A stretch of DNA of 64,000 nucleotides from Oribacterium sp. oral taxon 078 str. F0262 (GCF_000160135.1 NZ_GG729934.1:538985-602984), one strand, 5' to 3'. Numbered from the stretch's first letter, positions 33,060 to 42,018 are shown. Notes: generated by a model not told the origin, from the letters alone. Translations and numbers: made by a program.

Positions 33060-33536
33060 GCCATTCTTCTCCTTCTTCTGCCTGCCGCCCTGTCCGAAAG
33101 GCCTGCCGCGCCTGACCGGGGGCTTTATTCCGGCGTTTTGCCTCTAGCTGTTCCCTGTCGGATCGGAATCCCTCCGTCCTCCATTGGCTCATATTCTATA
33201 CCGGAAGCGGAAAAGACGCTATGGGGACTTCTCCCGAAAAAAAAACGGAATTTCGGCATCTTGCGAAGCGCTTCCCGCTCTCTTTGGCAAACCCCACAAA
33301 AAGCCCCGGTATTTTTTGTTCTTCTCTCGATGGAAAGGTCCCGCCGGAATTCATCCCGCCCATTTTTACGAAGCCGCCCGCGCAGAGTCCGCGTTTTGCC
33401 ATAAATCTTTCTTATCTATCCGGATCCGGAACCAGACCGACAAAACAGCAGGGAGGCGGTCCGAGGTGCAAATGCCCGCTATGGACCGCCGGGGCGGAGC
33501 AGATGGAGCGGGGAGCAGGGCAGTCGGGGAGCGGAG
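33060..33536. other. Intergenic region upstream of msmK, nothing firm seen
   Basis: 477 bases between the cvfB stop and msmK. It must hold the msmK promoter. A TATAGAAT near 33195-33205 on the minus strand could be a -10 box but has no matching -35. No repeat, small RNA or gene is evident. Confidence 0.4.
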
Positions 33537-34187
33537 TCAGTATCTGCAGAAGATGGCGGTCTTAGTGATTTTAACTCTCTCCTCCTTCAGGAGCTTTCCG
33601 ATGGCCCTCTTAAAAGCGGCCTTGGAGAGTCCGAAGTCTCGGGCGATTCTCTCCGGATCCGCTTCCTTGTCCGTATAGGGGAGCTGCCCGGAAAATTTGC
33701 TCTCCAGGATGTGAAGAACCTTCTCCGCATCCCTCTCATAGTGGTAGCGTTTCCGTTCCTCCTCCTCGATATGCCTCGCGTCCTCCCGCTTTTTCGTATA
33801 CGTGCTTGCGGCGAGGCGCCCCGAATGATCGACGTAGAGGTAGACCTCGACCTCCTGCCCCTTCTTCAGCTCATAGCGCATCTCCCGGTGCGGAATCAGA
33901 ACCTCCTTTTCCAGCCCTATACTCACGAAAGCGCCGATCGGGGTGATATCCGAGACCCTGACCTTCGCGACCTCCCCCACCTCCATGAGCGGGGTCTCCG
34001 TCGTTGCAATGAGTCGATCCCTGGAATCCCGGTAAACAAATACCGAGAGCTCGTCCCCGAGCTTCTTTCCCGCGGGGAGCTGGCGAATGGGAAGGAGCAC
34101 GCTCTCTCCCTCCGAGTCCTCCAGATAGACTCCGAAATCCTTCTCTCTCCCGATCCTAAGCTTCTGGGTCTTCCCCAATTTCAACAT
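33537..34187 (-). CDS. cvfB: CvfB-like S1-domain RNA-binding protein
   Basis: 216 residues. Two S1-like beta-barrel segments are visible: MLKLGKTQKLRIGREKDFG at the start, and VAKVRVSDITPIGAFVSIGL with KEVLIPHREM in the middle. A C-terminal winged helix follows (ARDFGLSKAAFKRAIGKLLK). This is the layout of CvfB, a conserved Firmicutes RNA-binding virulence or stress factor, though about 60 residues shorter than the Staphylococcus protein. The start at 34187 has GGAGG and lies inside the end of the thioesterase gene (32-base overlap). The longer frame to 34391 is in that gene. Confidence 0.8.
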   Translation of the reverse strand: MLKLGKTQKLRIGREKDFGVYLEDSEGESVLLPIRQLPAGKKLGDELSVFVYRDSRDRLIATTETPLMEVGEVAKVRVSDITPIGAFVSIGLEKEVLIPHREMRYELKKGQEVEVYLYVDHSGRLAASTYTKKREDARHIEEEERKRYHYERDAEKVLHILESKFSGQLPYTDKEADPERIARDFGLSKAAFKRAIGKLLKEERVKITKTAIFCRY

Positions 34188-34893
34188 TGCAAAATACCTC
34201 CCCCTCCGGATTTTGAATACTGACGATCCGCTTCCCCTCCCGCTCTCCGTATCGGGCGCAAAGCAGATCCCCAAAGCGCGCGGCCTTCTGATACTCCGCG
34301 CGGATTCTCCCCCGGGAAAAAGCGGGGAAGCCCTCCGGACTGTCCTGCAAAAGCTCCAGAGAAAGCGCGATGTACTGTGCGTTGTTGACATGGTGATTGG
34401 AGTCGATCTGCTGCCTCATGACAGGAAAGCTCCCGCCGTCATAAAGCTGATCCGGAAGCAAAATCCTTCGGACAAGCTCCGGAAGATGCAGGACATCCCG
34501 CATTTCCCCAAAGGGGGTGAGCATCTCCGCCTTCACCCTGGCGGGACGCATCCGCTCCGTATCCAGAGAAAACCACTCGCTCTCCGCTCTTAGGAGAAAG
34601 CGCTCCCTCGAATCCTTGATCCAGAAATTCCGATGCGCGAGGATTCCGTGGAAGCTGTGGGGACTTGTCCCGATCGTAATGCTCTCATAGAGCTCGGGCA
34701 GTCTTAAGATCCGGATATCCCAGGCGCTCAAAAGCCAGCTTCTCCCCCGCTTTCTGAGCTCCTCGACAGAGAGCCCGACATCCTTTAAATGAAAGGTCGA
34801 GCAGTCCTGCAGCGCATTGAGCACAGAGAGAAGCGTCATCCTTCCCCTCTCATCTGTCTCGGAATAACGGACCCTCTCCTGAAATTCGTACAT
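34156..34893 (-). CDS. Acyl-ACP thioesterase
   Basis: 245 residues with the double hot-dog pattern of acyl-ACP thioesterases. MYEFQERVRYSETDERGRM opens the first domain, and SNHHVNNAQYI gives the conserved Asn/His of the second. Such enzymes release fatty acids from acyl carrier protein. Two ATGs stand close together (34899 and 34893); the second has proper spacing from GGGAGG. It is followed by overlapping cvfB. Confidence 0.86.
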   Translation of the reverse strand: MYEFQERVRYSETDERGRMTLLSVLNALQDCSTFHLKDVGLSVEELRKRGRSWLLSAWDIRILRLPELYESITIGTSPHSFHGILAHRNFWIKDSRERFLLRAESEWFSLDTERMRPARVKAEMLTPFGEMRDVLHLPELVRRILLPDQLYDGGSFPVMRQQIDSNHHVNNAQYIALSLELLQDSPEGFPAFSRGRIRAEYQKAARFGDLLCARYGEREGKRIVSIQNPEGEVFCNVEIGEDPEA

Positions 34894-34936
34894 TGCCATC
34901 CTCCCATTTTCAGCGCCGGGAGAGGGAAAACACCGC

Positions 34937-36100
34937 TTAATCCGGCTTTTCCCTCTCCTTCTCCCCGCTCTCCTCCTCCGAGTAGGGATGGTCCAGCGTG
35001 ATGCTGCAGCAGATCCTCGGATTTTCCTCCCTCATCCGCTCCGAGAGCTCCAGCATCAGCTGATTCTCCTGCTCCTCCCGGATCCCCCACGGGAGCCATA
35101 GATCAAAGCGGAGGAAAAGCCTCCGCCCCTCCCCATGACTGATCCGAAAATCATGGATCCTCGCCCGCGGCTCAAGCTCAGAGAGAAGCTGCAGGGCGAT
35201 GCCGCGGTAGAACAGAGTTTCATCCCGATCATCCCTTGGATCCATATGGATCACGAGCCGCACACCGAGCTCTCTCTTCACCCTCCGCTCGATCTGATCC
35301 ACAAGCTCATGCGTCTCCGCGATGCTGCTCTTCCCGTCGACCTCCACATGAATCGTCCCCATGTACTGCTCCGGGCCGTAGTTATGGAGGATCAGGTCGT
35401 GGCTTCCGTAGATCCCCGGATAGGATTCCACGAGCTCTCTCAGAGCGCGGCAGAGCTCCGCATCCGTCGGCTGGCCGAGGAGAGGCTCCAGCGTCTCTCT
35501 CGCGATCCCGATGCCGTTCCAGATCACAAGAAGCGAGACCAAAAGCCCCACATAGGGATCCGCATTGATGTGAAAGAAGCCGTAGATCAGCATGGACAGC
35601 AATGCGGAGCCCGTGATCAGAGCGTCCTGAAAGGAGTCCGCCGAGGAGGCGAGGAAGAGGGCGGAATCGATCCGATGCGCGACGCTCCGGTAGTAAAAGC
35701 CCATGGCGAGCTTCGCGAGGATGGAAATTCCAAGGATCCAGAGCCACAGAGGCCGGAAAACAATGAGCTCGGGGTGAAATATCTTTGACACCGCCCCCTC
35801 CAGAGATTTCACTCCGACCTCCAGAACCAGGAAGGAGACGACGAAGGCCGCCACATACTCCGCCCTCCCATGTCCGAAGGGATGCCTTTCATCCGCCGCC
35901 TTCTCCGAAAGCCTCGCGCTGAAAAGAGAGAGCAGTGAGCTCGCCGCATCCGACAGATTATTGAAGGCGTCCGCAAGGACGGAGACGGAATGTGCCATGA
36001 GACCAAGTCCGAGCTTAAACAGAAAAAGGAGCAGGTTGCACAGCATCCCCGCAAAACCTGCTCTTATAACAATTCCAGACCGCTTCGTTTTTCCGTTCAT
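34937..36100 (-). CDS. Cation diffusion facilitator (CDF) metal transporter
   Basis: 387 residues with six membrane segments in the first 215. Metal-site stretches are LADAFNNLSDA in segment 2 (Asp44, then Asn48 where many relatives have Asp) and SSADSFQDA in segment 5 (two Asp, four apart). A cytoplasmic C-terminal domain with HVEVDGKSSIAETHELVDQI follows, and an unusual extra 90 residues end in an acidic tail. CDF proteins export Zn, Mn or Fe in exchange for protons. The metal cannot be told from sequence. Confidence 0.88.
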   Translation of the reverse strand: MNGKTKRSGIVIRAGFAGMLCNLLLFLFKLGLGLMAHSVSVLADAFNNLSDAASSLLSLFSARLSEKAADERHPFGHGRAEYVAAFVVSFLVLEVGVKSLEGAVSKIFHPELIVFRPLWLWILGISILAKLAMGFYYRSVAHRIDSALFLASSADSFQDALITGSALLSMLIYGFFHINADPYVGLLVSLLVIWNGIGIARETLEPLLGQPTDAELCRALRELVESYPGIYGSHDLILHNYGPEQYMGTIHVEVDGKSSIAETHELVDQIERRVKRELGVRLVIHMDPRDDRDETLFYRGIALQLLSELEPRARIHDFRISHGEGRRLFLRFDLWLPWGIREEQENQLMLELSERMREENPRICCSITLDHPYSEEESGEKEREKPD

Positions 36101-36175
36101 ATTTCGCTCCCTCCCCTCCTCGGGGATTCCACCAGGCTCCGCCGCAATCTCTGCGCCGCCGATCCCGTAAAAAAG

Positions 36176-36631
36176 CTACGGCTCGGAAAAGCCGTCCAGC
36201 TTCGATGTGCAGTGCGGACATCTCACCGCCTTTATAGAAATCATGCTCTTGCAGTACGGACACTCCTTCTCCTTGACCTCCGCCTTCTTTTCTCCGCTCT
36301 TTCTGAGACGGTTCACCTGCTTCACCATGATAAAGACAACCATCGCCATGATCAGGAAATTGATCAGTGCTGTGATAAAGGATCCGTAGGCGAGGACAGA
36401 ACCCTGCTCCGCGGCCTCCTTAAAGACCTTTGTGGTTTGACCCGCAAGAGGAAGGAACATATTCTCAAAGTCGATCTTCCCCGTGATGAGAGAGATCAGC
36501 GGCATGACGAGATCATCCACCAGATTCTTCACAAGAGCGGTAAAGGCCGATCCGATGATCATACCCACTGCAAGGTCAATCATATTCCCTTTGAATGCAA
36601 ATTCTTTGAATTCCTGAAAAAACTTTTTCAT
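36176..36631 (-). CDS. mscL: Large-conductance mechanosensitive channel with C-terminal zinc ribbon
   Basis: 151 residues. The MscL core is standard: MKKFFQEFKEFAFKGNMIDL, gate helix VGMIIGSAFTALV, and second membrane helix LINFLIMAMVVFIMVKQVN. It releases solutes under osmotic shock. Beyond the core, where ordinary MscL ends in a short charged bundle, this protein carries CPYCKSMISIKAVRCPHC, a four-cysteine zinc ribbon. The same arrangement exists in some Clostridia. ATG 36631 is preceded by GGGGAG. A promoter lies at 36684. Confidence 0.93.
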   Translation of the reverse strand: MKKFFQEFKEFAFKGNMIDLAVGMIIGSAFTALVKNLVDDLVMPLISLITGKIDFENMFLPLAGQTTKVFKEAAEQGSVLAYGSFITALINFLIMAMVVFIMVKQVNRLRKSGEKKAEVKEKECPYCKSMISIKAVRCPHCTSKLDGFSEP

Positions 36632-36683
36632 TTTTCTCCCCTTCCGCTCAATCCCGCTTTACGCTCCTGTCTTTACCGGAACC

Positions 36684-36712
36684 ACTTTATTACAAGTCTC
36701 TTCCGATTTCAA
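36684..36712 (-). promoter_or_regulatory. Probable sigma-A promoter of mscL
   Basis: TTGAAA, 17-base spacer, TAAAGT on the minus strand, about 50 bases before the ATG. Confidence 0.45.
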
Positions 36713-36745
36713 GCGAAAATCGCAGAAAGAGTCCGCCCCGCGTTA

Positions 36746-37591
36746 TCAGGAAAGCTCCGTCCTCGCAGCTCTCTCGCCGGACATCAGAGCGCGCAGCGTA
36801 TTTCCGTGCAGAGCCTCCGTCTGGTAGCGGTCCTTCATGACATAGGAATTGTATATGATATCTAAAAGGAGCAGGATCGGAAGCTGCGGGGAGATGATAT
36901 TTCCGCCGCTCAGATATCTTCTTGATGCCAGGAGAACGAGCTCATCACAGTAATCCCGAAAGCGCGGATCGTCCTTACTCGTCATAAGAACCGTGAAGGC
37001 CCCCCTCGCGTGCGCCTCCCGGAGAAGGTAGAGAACCGACTCCGTCTCTCCGCTCAGACTAAAGCCCATGACCATCATGCTTTTATCCAAAAAGACGCTT
37101 TGCATCCGGATCCGGTCATCCTCGCACACGGAATCCACATCGACTCCGATCCTCATAAAGCGGATCTCCATCTCCTGCGCCGCCATCCCGGAGCTCCCCT
37201 TCCCGCAGACAATGACTCTTTTCTTTTGATAGAGCTGATTTACGATGCGGTGAATCTGGCCGTCCTCCAGGAGGCTGTGGGTCTTCTCCATGATCTCCCG
37301 GTAATTTTCGAAGACCTCCGTCGTGTTCTCAGCTCCCATGAAATCTCTCGCGGCCTGGAAGGATCTTTCATATTGGTAGACAAATTCCCGATAGCCCCGG
37401 AAACCGCACTTTTTCGCAAAGCGGGACAAGGACGCCTCCGAGACATAGAGAGCTCCCGCAATGCGCCGCGCGGAGAGGTCCCCGATCTCCGCATTCTTCA
37501 GAAAGAAATCGGCGATATTTTTCTCCACCGGCGTGAAGCTCTCGTACTTCACCTCCAGCACCGGCATGATCGATTTATCCTCTCTTATCAC
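36746..37591 (-). CDS. MurR/RpiR-family transcriptional regulator
   Basis: 281 residues. An N-terminal RpiR helix-turn-helix (VEKNIADFFLKN, SEASLSRFAKKCGFRGYREF) is joined to a SIS sugar-phosphate-binding domain at about 125-260 (VIVCGKGSSGMAAQEM, GFSLSGETESVLYLL). It starts with GTG at 37591 behind GAAGGGGG. Its place at the end of the nanE/ROK/nagA operon suggests an amino-sugar phosphate as effector and the nanE-nagB divergent region as target. That link is inference. Confidence 0.88.
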   Translation of the reverse strand: MIREDKSIMPVLEVKYESFTPVEKNIADFFLKNAEIGDLSARRIAGALYVSEASLSRFAKKCGFRGYREFVYQYERSFQAARDFMGAENTTEVFENYREIMEKTHSLLEDGQIHRIVNQLYQKKRVIVCGKGSSGMAAQEMEIRFMRIGVDVDSVCEDDRIRMQSVFLDKSMMVMGFSLSGETESVLYLLREAHARGAFTVLMTSKDDPRFRDYCDELVLLASRRYLSGGNIISPQLPILLLLDIIYNSYVMKDRYQTEALHGNTLRALMSGERAARTELS

Positions 37592-37641
37592 AATGCCCCC
37601 TTCCTCCGAAAGCCCGTCTCCCTTTTCCCGGCGTATAAGCC

Positions 37642-38784
37642 TCAGCCCAGGACCTCTCCGTCCTTTATCACCTTCTCCAGGCTGAGCTTCCCGTCCCTTC
37701 GGAGCAGCACAAGGTTCCCCCTCTTTCCGTCCTCGATGGAGCCATAGCGATCCTCCACATGGATCGCCCGCGCCGGCTGAATGCTCGCGCAGGCGACGGC
37801 GTCCTCCAGGGGGATCCCCATTTGCAGAACCGCGCAGCGCAGACAGTCCATGAGATTGGACACCGAGCCCGCCAGGTTCCCGCTCTCCTTCAAGGTACAG
37901 CGGCTCCCCTTCTTCACGACGGCCTGCCCGGTAAAGGGATACTCTCCATCCGGCATCCCCGCCGTCCTGAGACTGTCGCTGATCAATAGAATGCGCTCCT
38001 TTCCCAGAAGCCGAAAGGCAGCACGCACTGCCGCGGGATGGACATGGATCCCATCGCAGATCAGCTCCGCATTCACCCCGGGGCTGTCCGCCGCGGCCCC
38101 CACCAGCCCGGGATCCCGGTGGTGGAGCCCCCGCATCGCATTATAGAGATGTACGACATGGGAGGCCCCGGCCAAAAAGGCCCTCCGCGCCTCCTCATAG
38201 CCCGCATCGGTGTGAGCGAGAGAGAGGATGAGCTTTCCGCGGTTCTCGCGGATGAAGCTCTCAAAATCAGGATTTTCATCCGGAGCGAGTCCGATGATCC
38301 GAAGGAGGCCTTCAGAGGCGCGTAGAAAGCGGTCTACCGCCTCGCTGCTGCAGGGAATGATGTATTTCTCATTCTGCGCCCCCTTCCTCGCATGGCTGAT
38401 AAAGGGTCCCTCCATATTAAAGCCGACGAGATCCGCCCCCCTCTGCCCGCTTTTCGAGAATTCCGCCCCGAGCTTAAGCACATTCTCAAGCTCCGGAACC
38501 GGGAGAGTCATGGTCGCAGGACAGATTGCGGTGATTCCGTTTGCGGCCTCATACTCCGCAATGCGCTCATAGGCCTCCCAGCTCGCATCGCAGATATCAT
38601 AGCCCATTGCCCCGTGAAAATGAATATCGAGGAGGCCCGGGATCGCAAAGCAGCCCTCTGCATCCAAAACCTCCTCTCCCTCTTCTCTCTCCGCCCTCTC
38701 TGTGAATTTCCCCTCCCGGATATAGATCTCCCTCTTCTCAAAGACCTGATCCGCTGTATAGACGAAAGCATTTCTGACGATCAC
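37642..38784 (-). CDS. nagA: N-acetylglucosamine-6-phosphate deacetylase
   Basis: 380 residues. NagA removes acetate from GlcNAc-6-P to give glucosamine-6-P for NagB. Signatures are LLDIHFHGAMGYD (metal site), NMEGPFI, SLAHTDAGYEEA, HLYNAMRGLHHRDPG and LISDSLRTAG (catalytic Asp region). The start is GTG at 38784, overlapping the kinase stop as GTGA with GAGGAGGGG upstream, rather than the ATG 24 bases earlier. Operon order is nanE, (relics), ROK kinase, nagA, rpiR. Confidence 0.93.
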   Translation of the reverse strand: MIVRNAFVYTADQVFEKREIYIREGKFTERAEREEGEEVLDAEGCFAIPGLLDIHFHGAMGYDICDASWEAYERIAEYEAANGITAICPATMTLPVPELENVLKLGAEFSKSGQRGADLVGFNMEGPFISHARKGAQNEKYIIPCSSEAVDRFLRASEGLLRIIGLAPDENPDFESFIRENRGKLILSLAHTDAGYEEARRAFLAGASHVVHLYNAMRGLHHRDPGLVGAAADSPGVNAELICDGIHVHPAAVRAAFRLLGKERILLISDSLRTAGMPDGEYPFTGQAVVKKGSRCTLKESGNLAGSVSNLMDCLRCAVLQMGIPLEDAVACASIQPARAIHVEDRYGSIEDGKRGNLVLLRRDGKLSLEKVIKDGEVLG

Positions 38785-39674
38785 TGTACCCCTCCTCTCA
38801 CAGCGCAAAAATGATAGTAGGCTCCCAGCATGCCGGCTTCATTTTTGTGCTTCGCCATCCGAAGCTTCGTGTTTTCCGAAAGCATCGGAATCAGATTTTT
38901 ATCGAGCTCCCTCCGGATGCGGGGATAGAGATAATCCTCTTCCGCCATGATCCCCCCTCCGAGTACAACCACCTCCGGATTCAGGATGTACACGATATTG
39001 GAAATCCCTTCTCCGAGGGCAGCGCAGAGCTCATCGAGCGCGAGGATGCAGTCCCGGTCTCCCTTCTTTGCCTCTCGAAAAATTCGCTTTCCGTCCCAGT
39101 CCGCGGCGCTCCCTCCCTTTCGCTCCGAAATCCTTTTGCTTAGAATGCTTGCCGCTCCGAGTTCTTCGAAGGAGCTTCCCCGCATATGCATATAGCCGAC
39201 CTCGCAGGCAGAGCCGGTGAAGCCGCGGAGGATTTTCCCATCGAGAATCGCGGCTCCTCCGATTCCGGTCCCTATCGTAAGGCAGAGCGCACTGGAGCTC
39301 CCCTTCGCAGCCCCCGAGCGATATTCGGCGAGGGCCGCGCAGTTGACATCATTTTCGATCTCACAGGGGATTCCGAAGCGTTCCTCCATCGGCTGCTTGA
39401 ACTCCGTCCCGCTGTAGTCCGGTATCGTCGGACCGGCGCAGACGATCCTTCCCCGCCGAATATCCACGATGCCCGCGGAGGAGATGGCAATCCCGGAAAT
39501 TTCCTCCCCGCGGGAGAGAAGCTCTTCCGTAAGTCCCATGACCCTCTTCTGGATCCAGCCCCTTCCGCGCCCGGATTCTGTCTTTATGCTATTTCGAAAG
39601 AGGATCCGATCTTCTTCTGACAGCGCATACTTGATCGCCGTCCCTCCGATATCGATGAGAATGTATTTCCCCAT
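38781..39674 (-). CDS. ROK-family sugar kinase, probable N-acetylmannosamine kinase
   Basis: 297 residues. ATP-binding IDIGGTAIKYAL, the ROK glycine-rich LTIGTGIGGAAILDG and GYMHM follow in order. The usual CxCGxxGC zinc motif of glucokinases is not present after GYMHM, as is the case in many NanK-like and other divergent ROK proteins. Its operon with nanE and nagA suggests ManNAc as substrate. ATG 39674 has GGAGGCAG upstream. Confidence 0.82.
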   Translation of the reverse strand: MGKYILIDIGGTAIKYALSEEDRILFRNSIKTESGRGRGWIQKRVMGLTEELLSRGEEISGIAISSAGIVDIRRGRIVCAGPTIPDYSGTEFKQPMEERFGIPCEIENDVNCAALAEYRSGAAKGSSSALCLTIGTGIGGAAILDGKILRGFTGSACEVGYMHMRGSSFEELGAASILSKRISERKGGSAADWDGKRIFREAKKGDRDCILALDELCAALGEGISNIVYILNPEVVVLGGGIMAEEDYLYPRIRRELDKNLIPMLSENTKLRMAKHKNEAGMLGAYYHFCAVRGGVQ

Positions 39675-39740
39675 AGACGCTGCCTCCGCTCCTTCAAGGC
39701 TGCCTTCCCTCACTCCTTAAGGATATGCTTAATATGCTTA

Positions 39741-40034
39741 TCAGGAAAACGGCCGGGTGCCGGAATCATTATAGCGGGTGAGGATGCGTTTTGCCAGCTC
39801 TCCCGCAAGGGCCCGGTGCGCATCCGGGCTGAGATGCATATAATCATAAGGATACATTTCCACACCGGGAATCACGGTTGTCCGCCCGGAAAGTCCCTCC
39901 TCTATCACGGAATACCCCTCCCCGAGAAGCTTCGCCAGATGCCCGGGCCAGCGAGTTTCTCTATCGAATCTCCCGCCGGTCCTGGAATCATATCCGTGCG
40001 TATTGGAATCTCCGAAGCAGACGATTGTTCTCAT
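39741..40034 (-). pseudogene. SGNH/GDSL esterase with its central third deleted
   Basis: 97 residues, against about 210 for the family. Block I (IVCFGDSNTHGYD) and block II (EEGLSGRTTV) are normal. The sequence then jumps straight to the last block (YDYMHLSPDAHRALA, with the Asp and His of the triad). The central part, holding the GxND block, is absent although the frame is kept. This is what a clean in-frame internal deletion would leave. Related full-length esterases occur in sialic-acid operons. ATG 40034 has GGAGAAA. An active enzyme is unlikely. Confidence 0.75.
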
Positions 40035-40042
40035 TTTTTCTC

Positions 40043-40162
40043 CTATCCCTTTACGGCTCCCATGGCCAGTCCCTGAACGAATTGCTTTTGCATAAGCCAT
40101 ACCAAAAGGAGGACCGGCAGCAGAGTTATGAGCGAGGTGGCCGCCATAGGGCCGACGATGAA
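40043..40162 (-). pseudogene. C-terminal remnant of a CUT1 sugar ABC permease
   Basis: The minus strand encodes GPMAATSLITLLPVLLLV followed by WLMQKQFVQGLAMGAVKG and TAG at 40043-40045. This is the typical C-terminus of a MalG-type permease. Upstream of it the similarity stops and the reading (YLSASALDGGYVI and so on, in other frames) is not recognisable. It ends eight bases before the esterase relic, as in an intact transporter-esterase operon, so the locus has lost a transporter. Confidence 0.7.
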
Positions 40163-40282
40163 ATCACATAGCCTCCATCGAGCGCCGAGGCTGACAGATA
40201 GCCTTCCGCAGAGCCGAGATATGACAGAAAAGGAAGCTCTTCTTCCATAATATTACGAAAGGGCAATAGATCCGGCGCCTCC

Positions 40283-40975
40283 CTATGGCTCTGACAGCGC
40301 CTCGGCAAAGGCCTTCGTGATAAGCTGCGGTCTCGTGATAATAGAACCGACCACGACAGCAAAAGCCCCGAGCTCGATCACTCTCCTCGCCTTCTGCGGC
40401 GTGTCTATATTTCCCTCCGCGATCACCCTGTGAGAAACCCGGGCCAGAATCTCCCGGAGAATCCGGAAATCATCCCGCTCTATGTGATCTCCCGCAGATT
40501 GCTCGGTATAGCCCACAAGGGTCGTGCCGATAAAGTCAAAGCCCAGCTCATCGGCATGGACCGCCTCCTCCACCGTCGAGCAGTCCGCCATATAAAGCTG
40601 CTCCGGATAAATTCTTTTAAGCTCTCTGAAAAAATCATCCAGCGTGACCCCGCCCGGTCTCAGCCGCTCCGTGGCATCCACCGCGATGATTTCAGGTCCC
40701 GCCTCCATCAGCTCCTCTACCTCCCTCATCGTGGGAGTGATATAGATCTCGCTGTCCTCATAATCTCTTTTTACGATTCCGATCAGCGGCAGATCTACCC
40801 TGGATCGAATCTCCAGTATATCCTCCTTCGTATTTGCGCGGATTCCGGCCGCTCCCCCCATCTTCGCCGCAAGCGCCATCCTCCCCATAATAAAGGATGA
40901 GTGCAGGGGCTCCCTGGGAAGCGCCTGACAGGATACGATCAGGCGTCCCTTTAAGCTTTCCACTTTTTGATTCAT
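40283..40975 (-). CDS. nanE: N-acetylmannosamine-6-phosphate 2-epimerase
   Basis: 230 residues. NanE converts ManNAc-6-P to GlcNAc-6-P. The TIM-barrel motifs are LIVSCQALPREPLH with HSSFIMGRMALAA at the start, GIRANTKEDI, GIVKRDY, AVDATERLRPGG, DFIGTTLVGYT, VIAEGNIDTP and GAFAVVVGSIITRP. ATG 40975 follows GGAGG; the frame to 41089 is in the promoter region. nanA and the sialic acid transporter are not seen here. Confidence 0.94.
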   Translation of the reverse strand: MNQKVESLKGRLIVSCQALPREPLHSSFIMGRMALAAKMGGAAGIRANTKEDILEIRSRVDLPLIGIVKRDYEDSEIYITPTMREVEELMEAGPEIIAVDATERLRPGGVTLDDFFRELKRIYPEQLYMADCSTVEEAVHADELGFDFIGTTLVGYTEQSAGDHIERDDFRILREILARVSHRVIAEGNIDTPQKARRVIELGAFAVVVGSIITRPQLITKAFAEALSEP

Positions 40976-41000
40976 ATGCCGAGGCCTCCTAATATCCCAG

Positions 41001-41029
41001 AGTATAAGCAGGCGTAATTTTATTTTCAA
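41001..41029 (-). promoter_or_regulatory. Sigma-A promoter of nanE
   Basis: TTGAAA, 17-base spacer, TATACT on the minus strand, 25 bases before the start codon region. Confidence 0.65.
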
Positions 41030-41073
41030 TGATTCGGCGCATTTCAGAAATATCTTTCTCTTTTTTCGAAGTA

Positions 41074-41101
41074 TTGCACGATATCTCATATATTATATAA
41101 A
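41074..41101 (+). promoter_or_regulatory. Probable promoter of nagB
   Basis: TTGCAC, 16-base spacer, TATAAA on the plus strand. The surrounding stretch is much richer in A and T than its neighbours. Confidence 0.45.
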
Positions 41102-41286
41102 CTTATTTTATCTATTATCCATGAATTTAGAAATGCATTTCAGAAAGGGAAGATTCATTGAAATTTGATCTTGGCTTTGTTAAGATGATTAGGCGCTCAA
41201 GGCTGTTTTCGCGCCGCGAAGGCCTGCCCGCATTTTTGCATTATTTTGTCCCGCTGCATGCTGTCTTTCTTCAAAGAGGTGCTGAA

Positions 41287-42018
41287 ATGTTTTCATTGGA
41301 AATAACAAAGGATTATCAGGAGCTGAGTGAAAAAGCCGCGGAGCTTGTAGCAAAGCAGCTCAAAAAGAAGGCGAATTCCGTTCTGGGACTCGCGACCGGC
41401 TCCACCCCGCTTGGCTGCTATGAACAGCTGGTCAAGCTCTATAAAGCGGGAGAGCTGGACTTTTCGGAGGTCCACTCCGTGAATCTCGACGAATATCGGG
41501 GCCTCGCAGCGGAAGATAAAAACAGCTACCGCCATTTCATGGACGAAAACTTATTCTCTAAAATCAACATAGTGAAAGAGCACACCCATGTTCCGGACGG
41601 GATGGAAGAAAACAGGGAGAAAGCCTGCAAGGACTACGACGCAAAGATCCTCTCTGTCGGAGAGATCGATCTCCAGATCCTCGGGCTCGGCCTCGACGGG
41701 CACATCGGATTTAACGAGCCTGCGGACTCTTTCTCGAAGGGGACAAACTGCGTAAGGCTGACGGATGAGACGATCGAATCCAATCAGCGCTTCTTCCAAT
41801 CAAAAGAAGAGGTTCCGCAGGAGGCCTATACCATGGGAATCGGGAGTATCTTCTCCGCAAAAAAGATCCTCCTCCTCGTATCCGGGAAAGCCAAAGCGGA
41901 GATTCTCGAAAAAGCTCTCAGGGGTCCGGTCACGCCGCGTGTCCCCGCCTCCATCCTTCAGTTCCACAGGGATCTCACTGTCCTCGCAGACGAAGAGGCC
42001 GCTTCCGCTCTCTCCTGA
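41287..42018 (+). CDS. nagB: Glucosamine-6-phosphate deaminase
   Basis: 243 residues, normal length. NagB turns GlcN-6-P into fructose-6-P and ammonia. Signatures are GLATGSTPLGCYEQLV, NLDEYRGL, LGLGLDGHIGFNEP with the catalytic Asp/His pair, and YTMGIGSIFSAKKILLLVSG. ATG 41287 has AAAGAGGTG upstream; the frame extends to 41158 without features. It faces away from nanE and completes the pathway with nagA. Confidence 0.96.
   Translation: MFSLEITKDYQELSEKAAELVAKQLKKKANSVLGLATGSTPLGCYEQLVKLYKAGELDFSEVHSVNLDEYRGLAAEDKNSYRHFMDENLFSKINIVKEHTHVPDGMEENREKACKDYDAKILSVGEIDLQILGLGLDGHIGFNEPADSFSKGTNCVRLTDETIESNQRFFQSKEEVPQEAYTMGIGSIFSAKKILLLVSGKAKAEILEKALRGPVTPRVPASILQFHRDLTVLADEEAASALS

Larger units (their letters stand above)
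40976..41286. promoter_or_regulatory. Divergent control region nanE / nagB
   Basis: 311 bases with two outward promoters and two copies of GCATTTCAGAAA (41039-41050 and 41135-41146). The second lies within a longer palindrome GAAATGCATTTC (41130-41141). The copies flank the promoters and are candidates for binding the RpiR-type regulator encoded at the end of the nanE operon. Confidence 0.5.
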
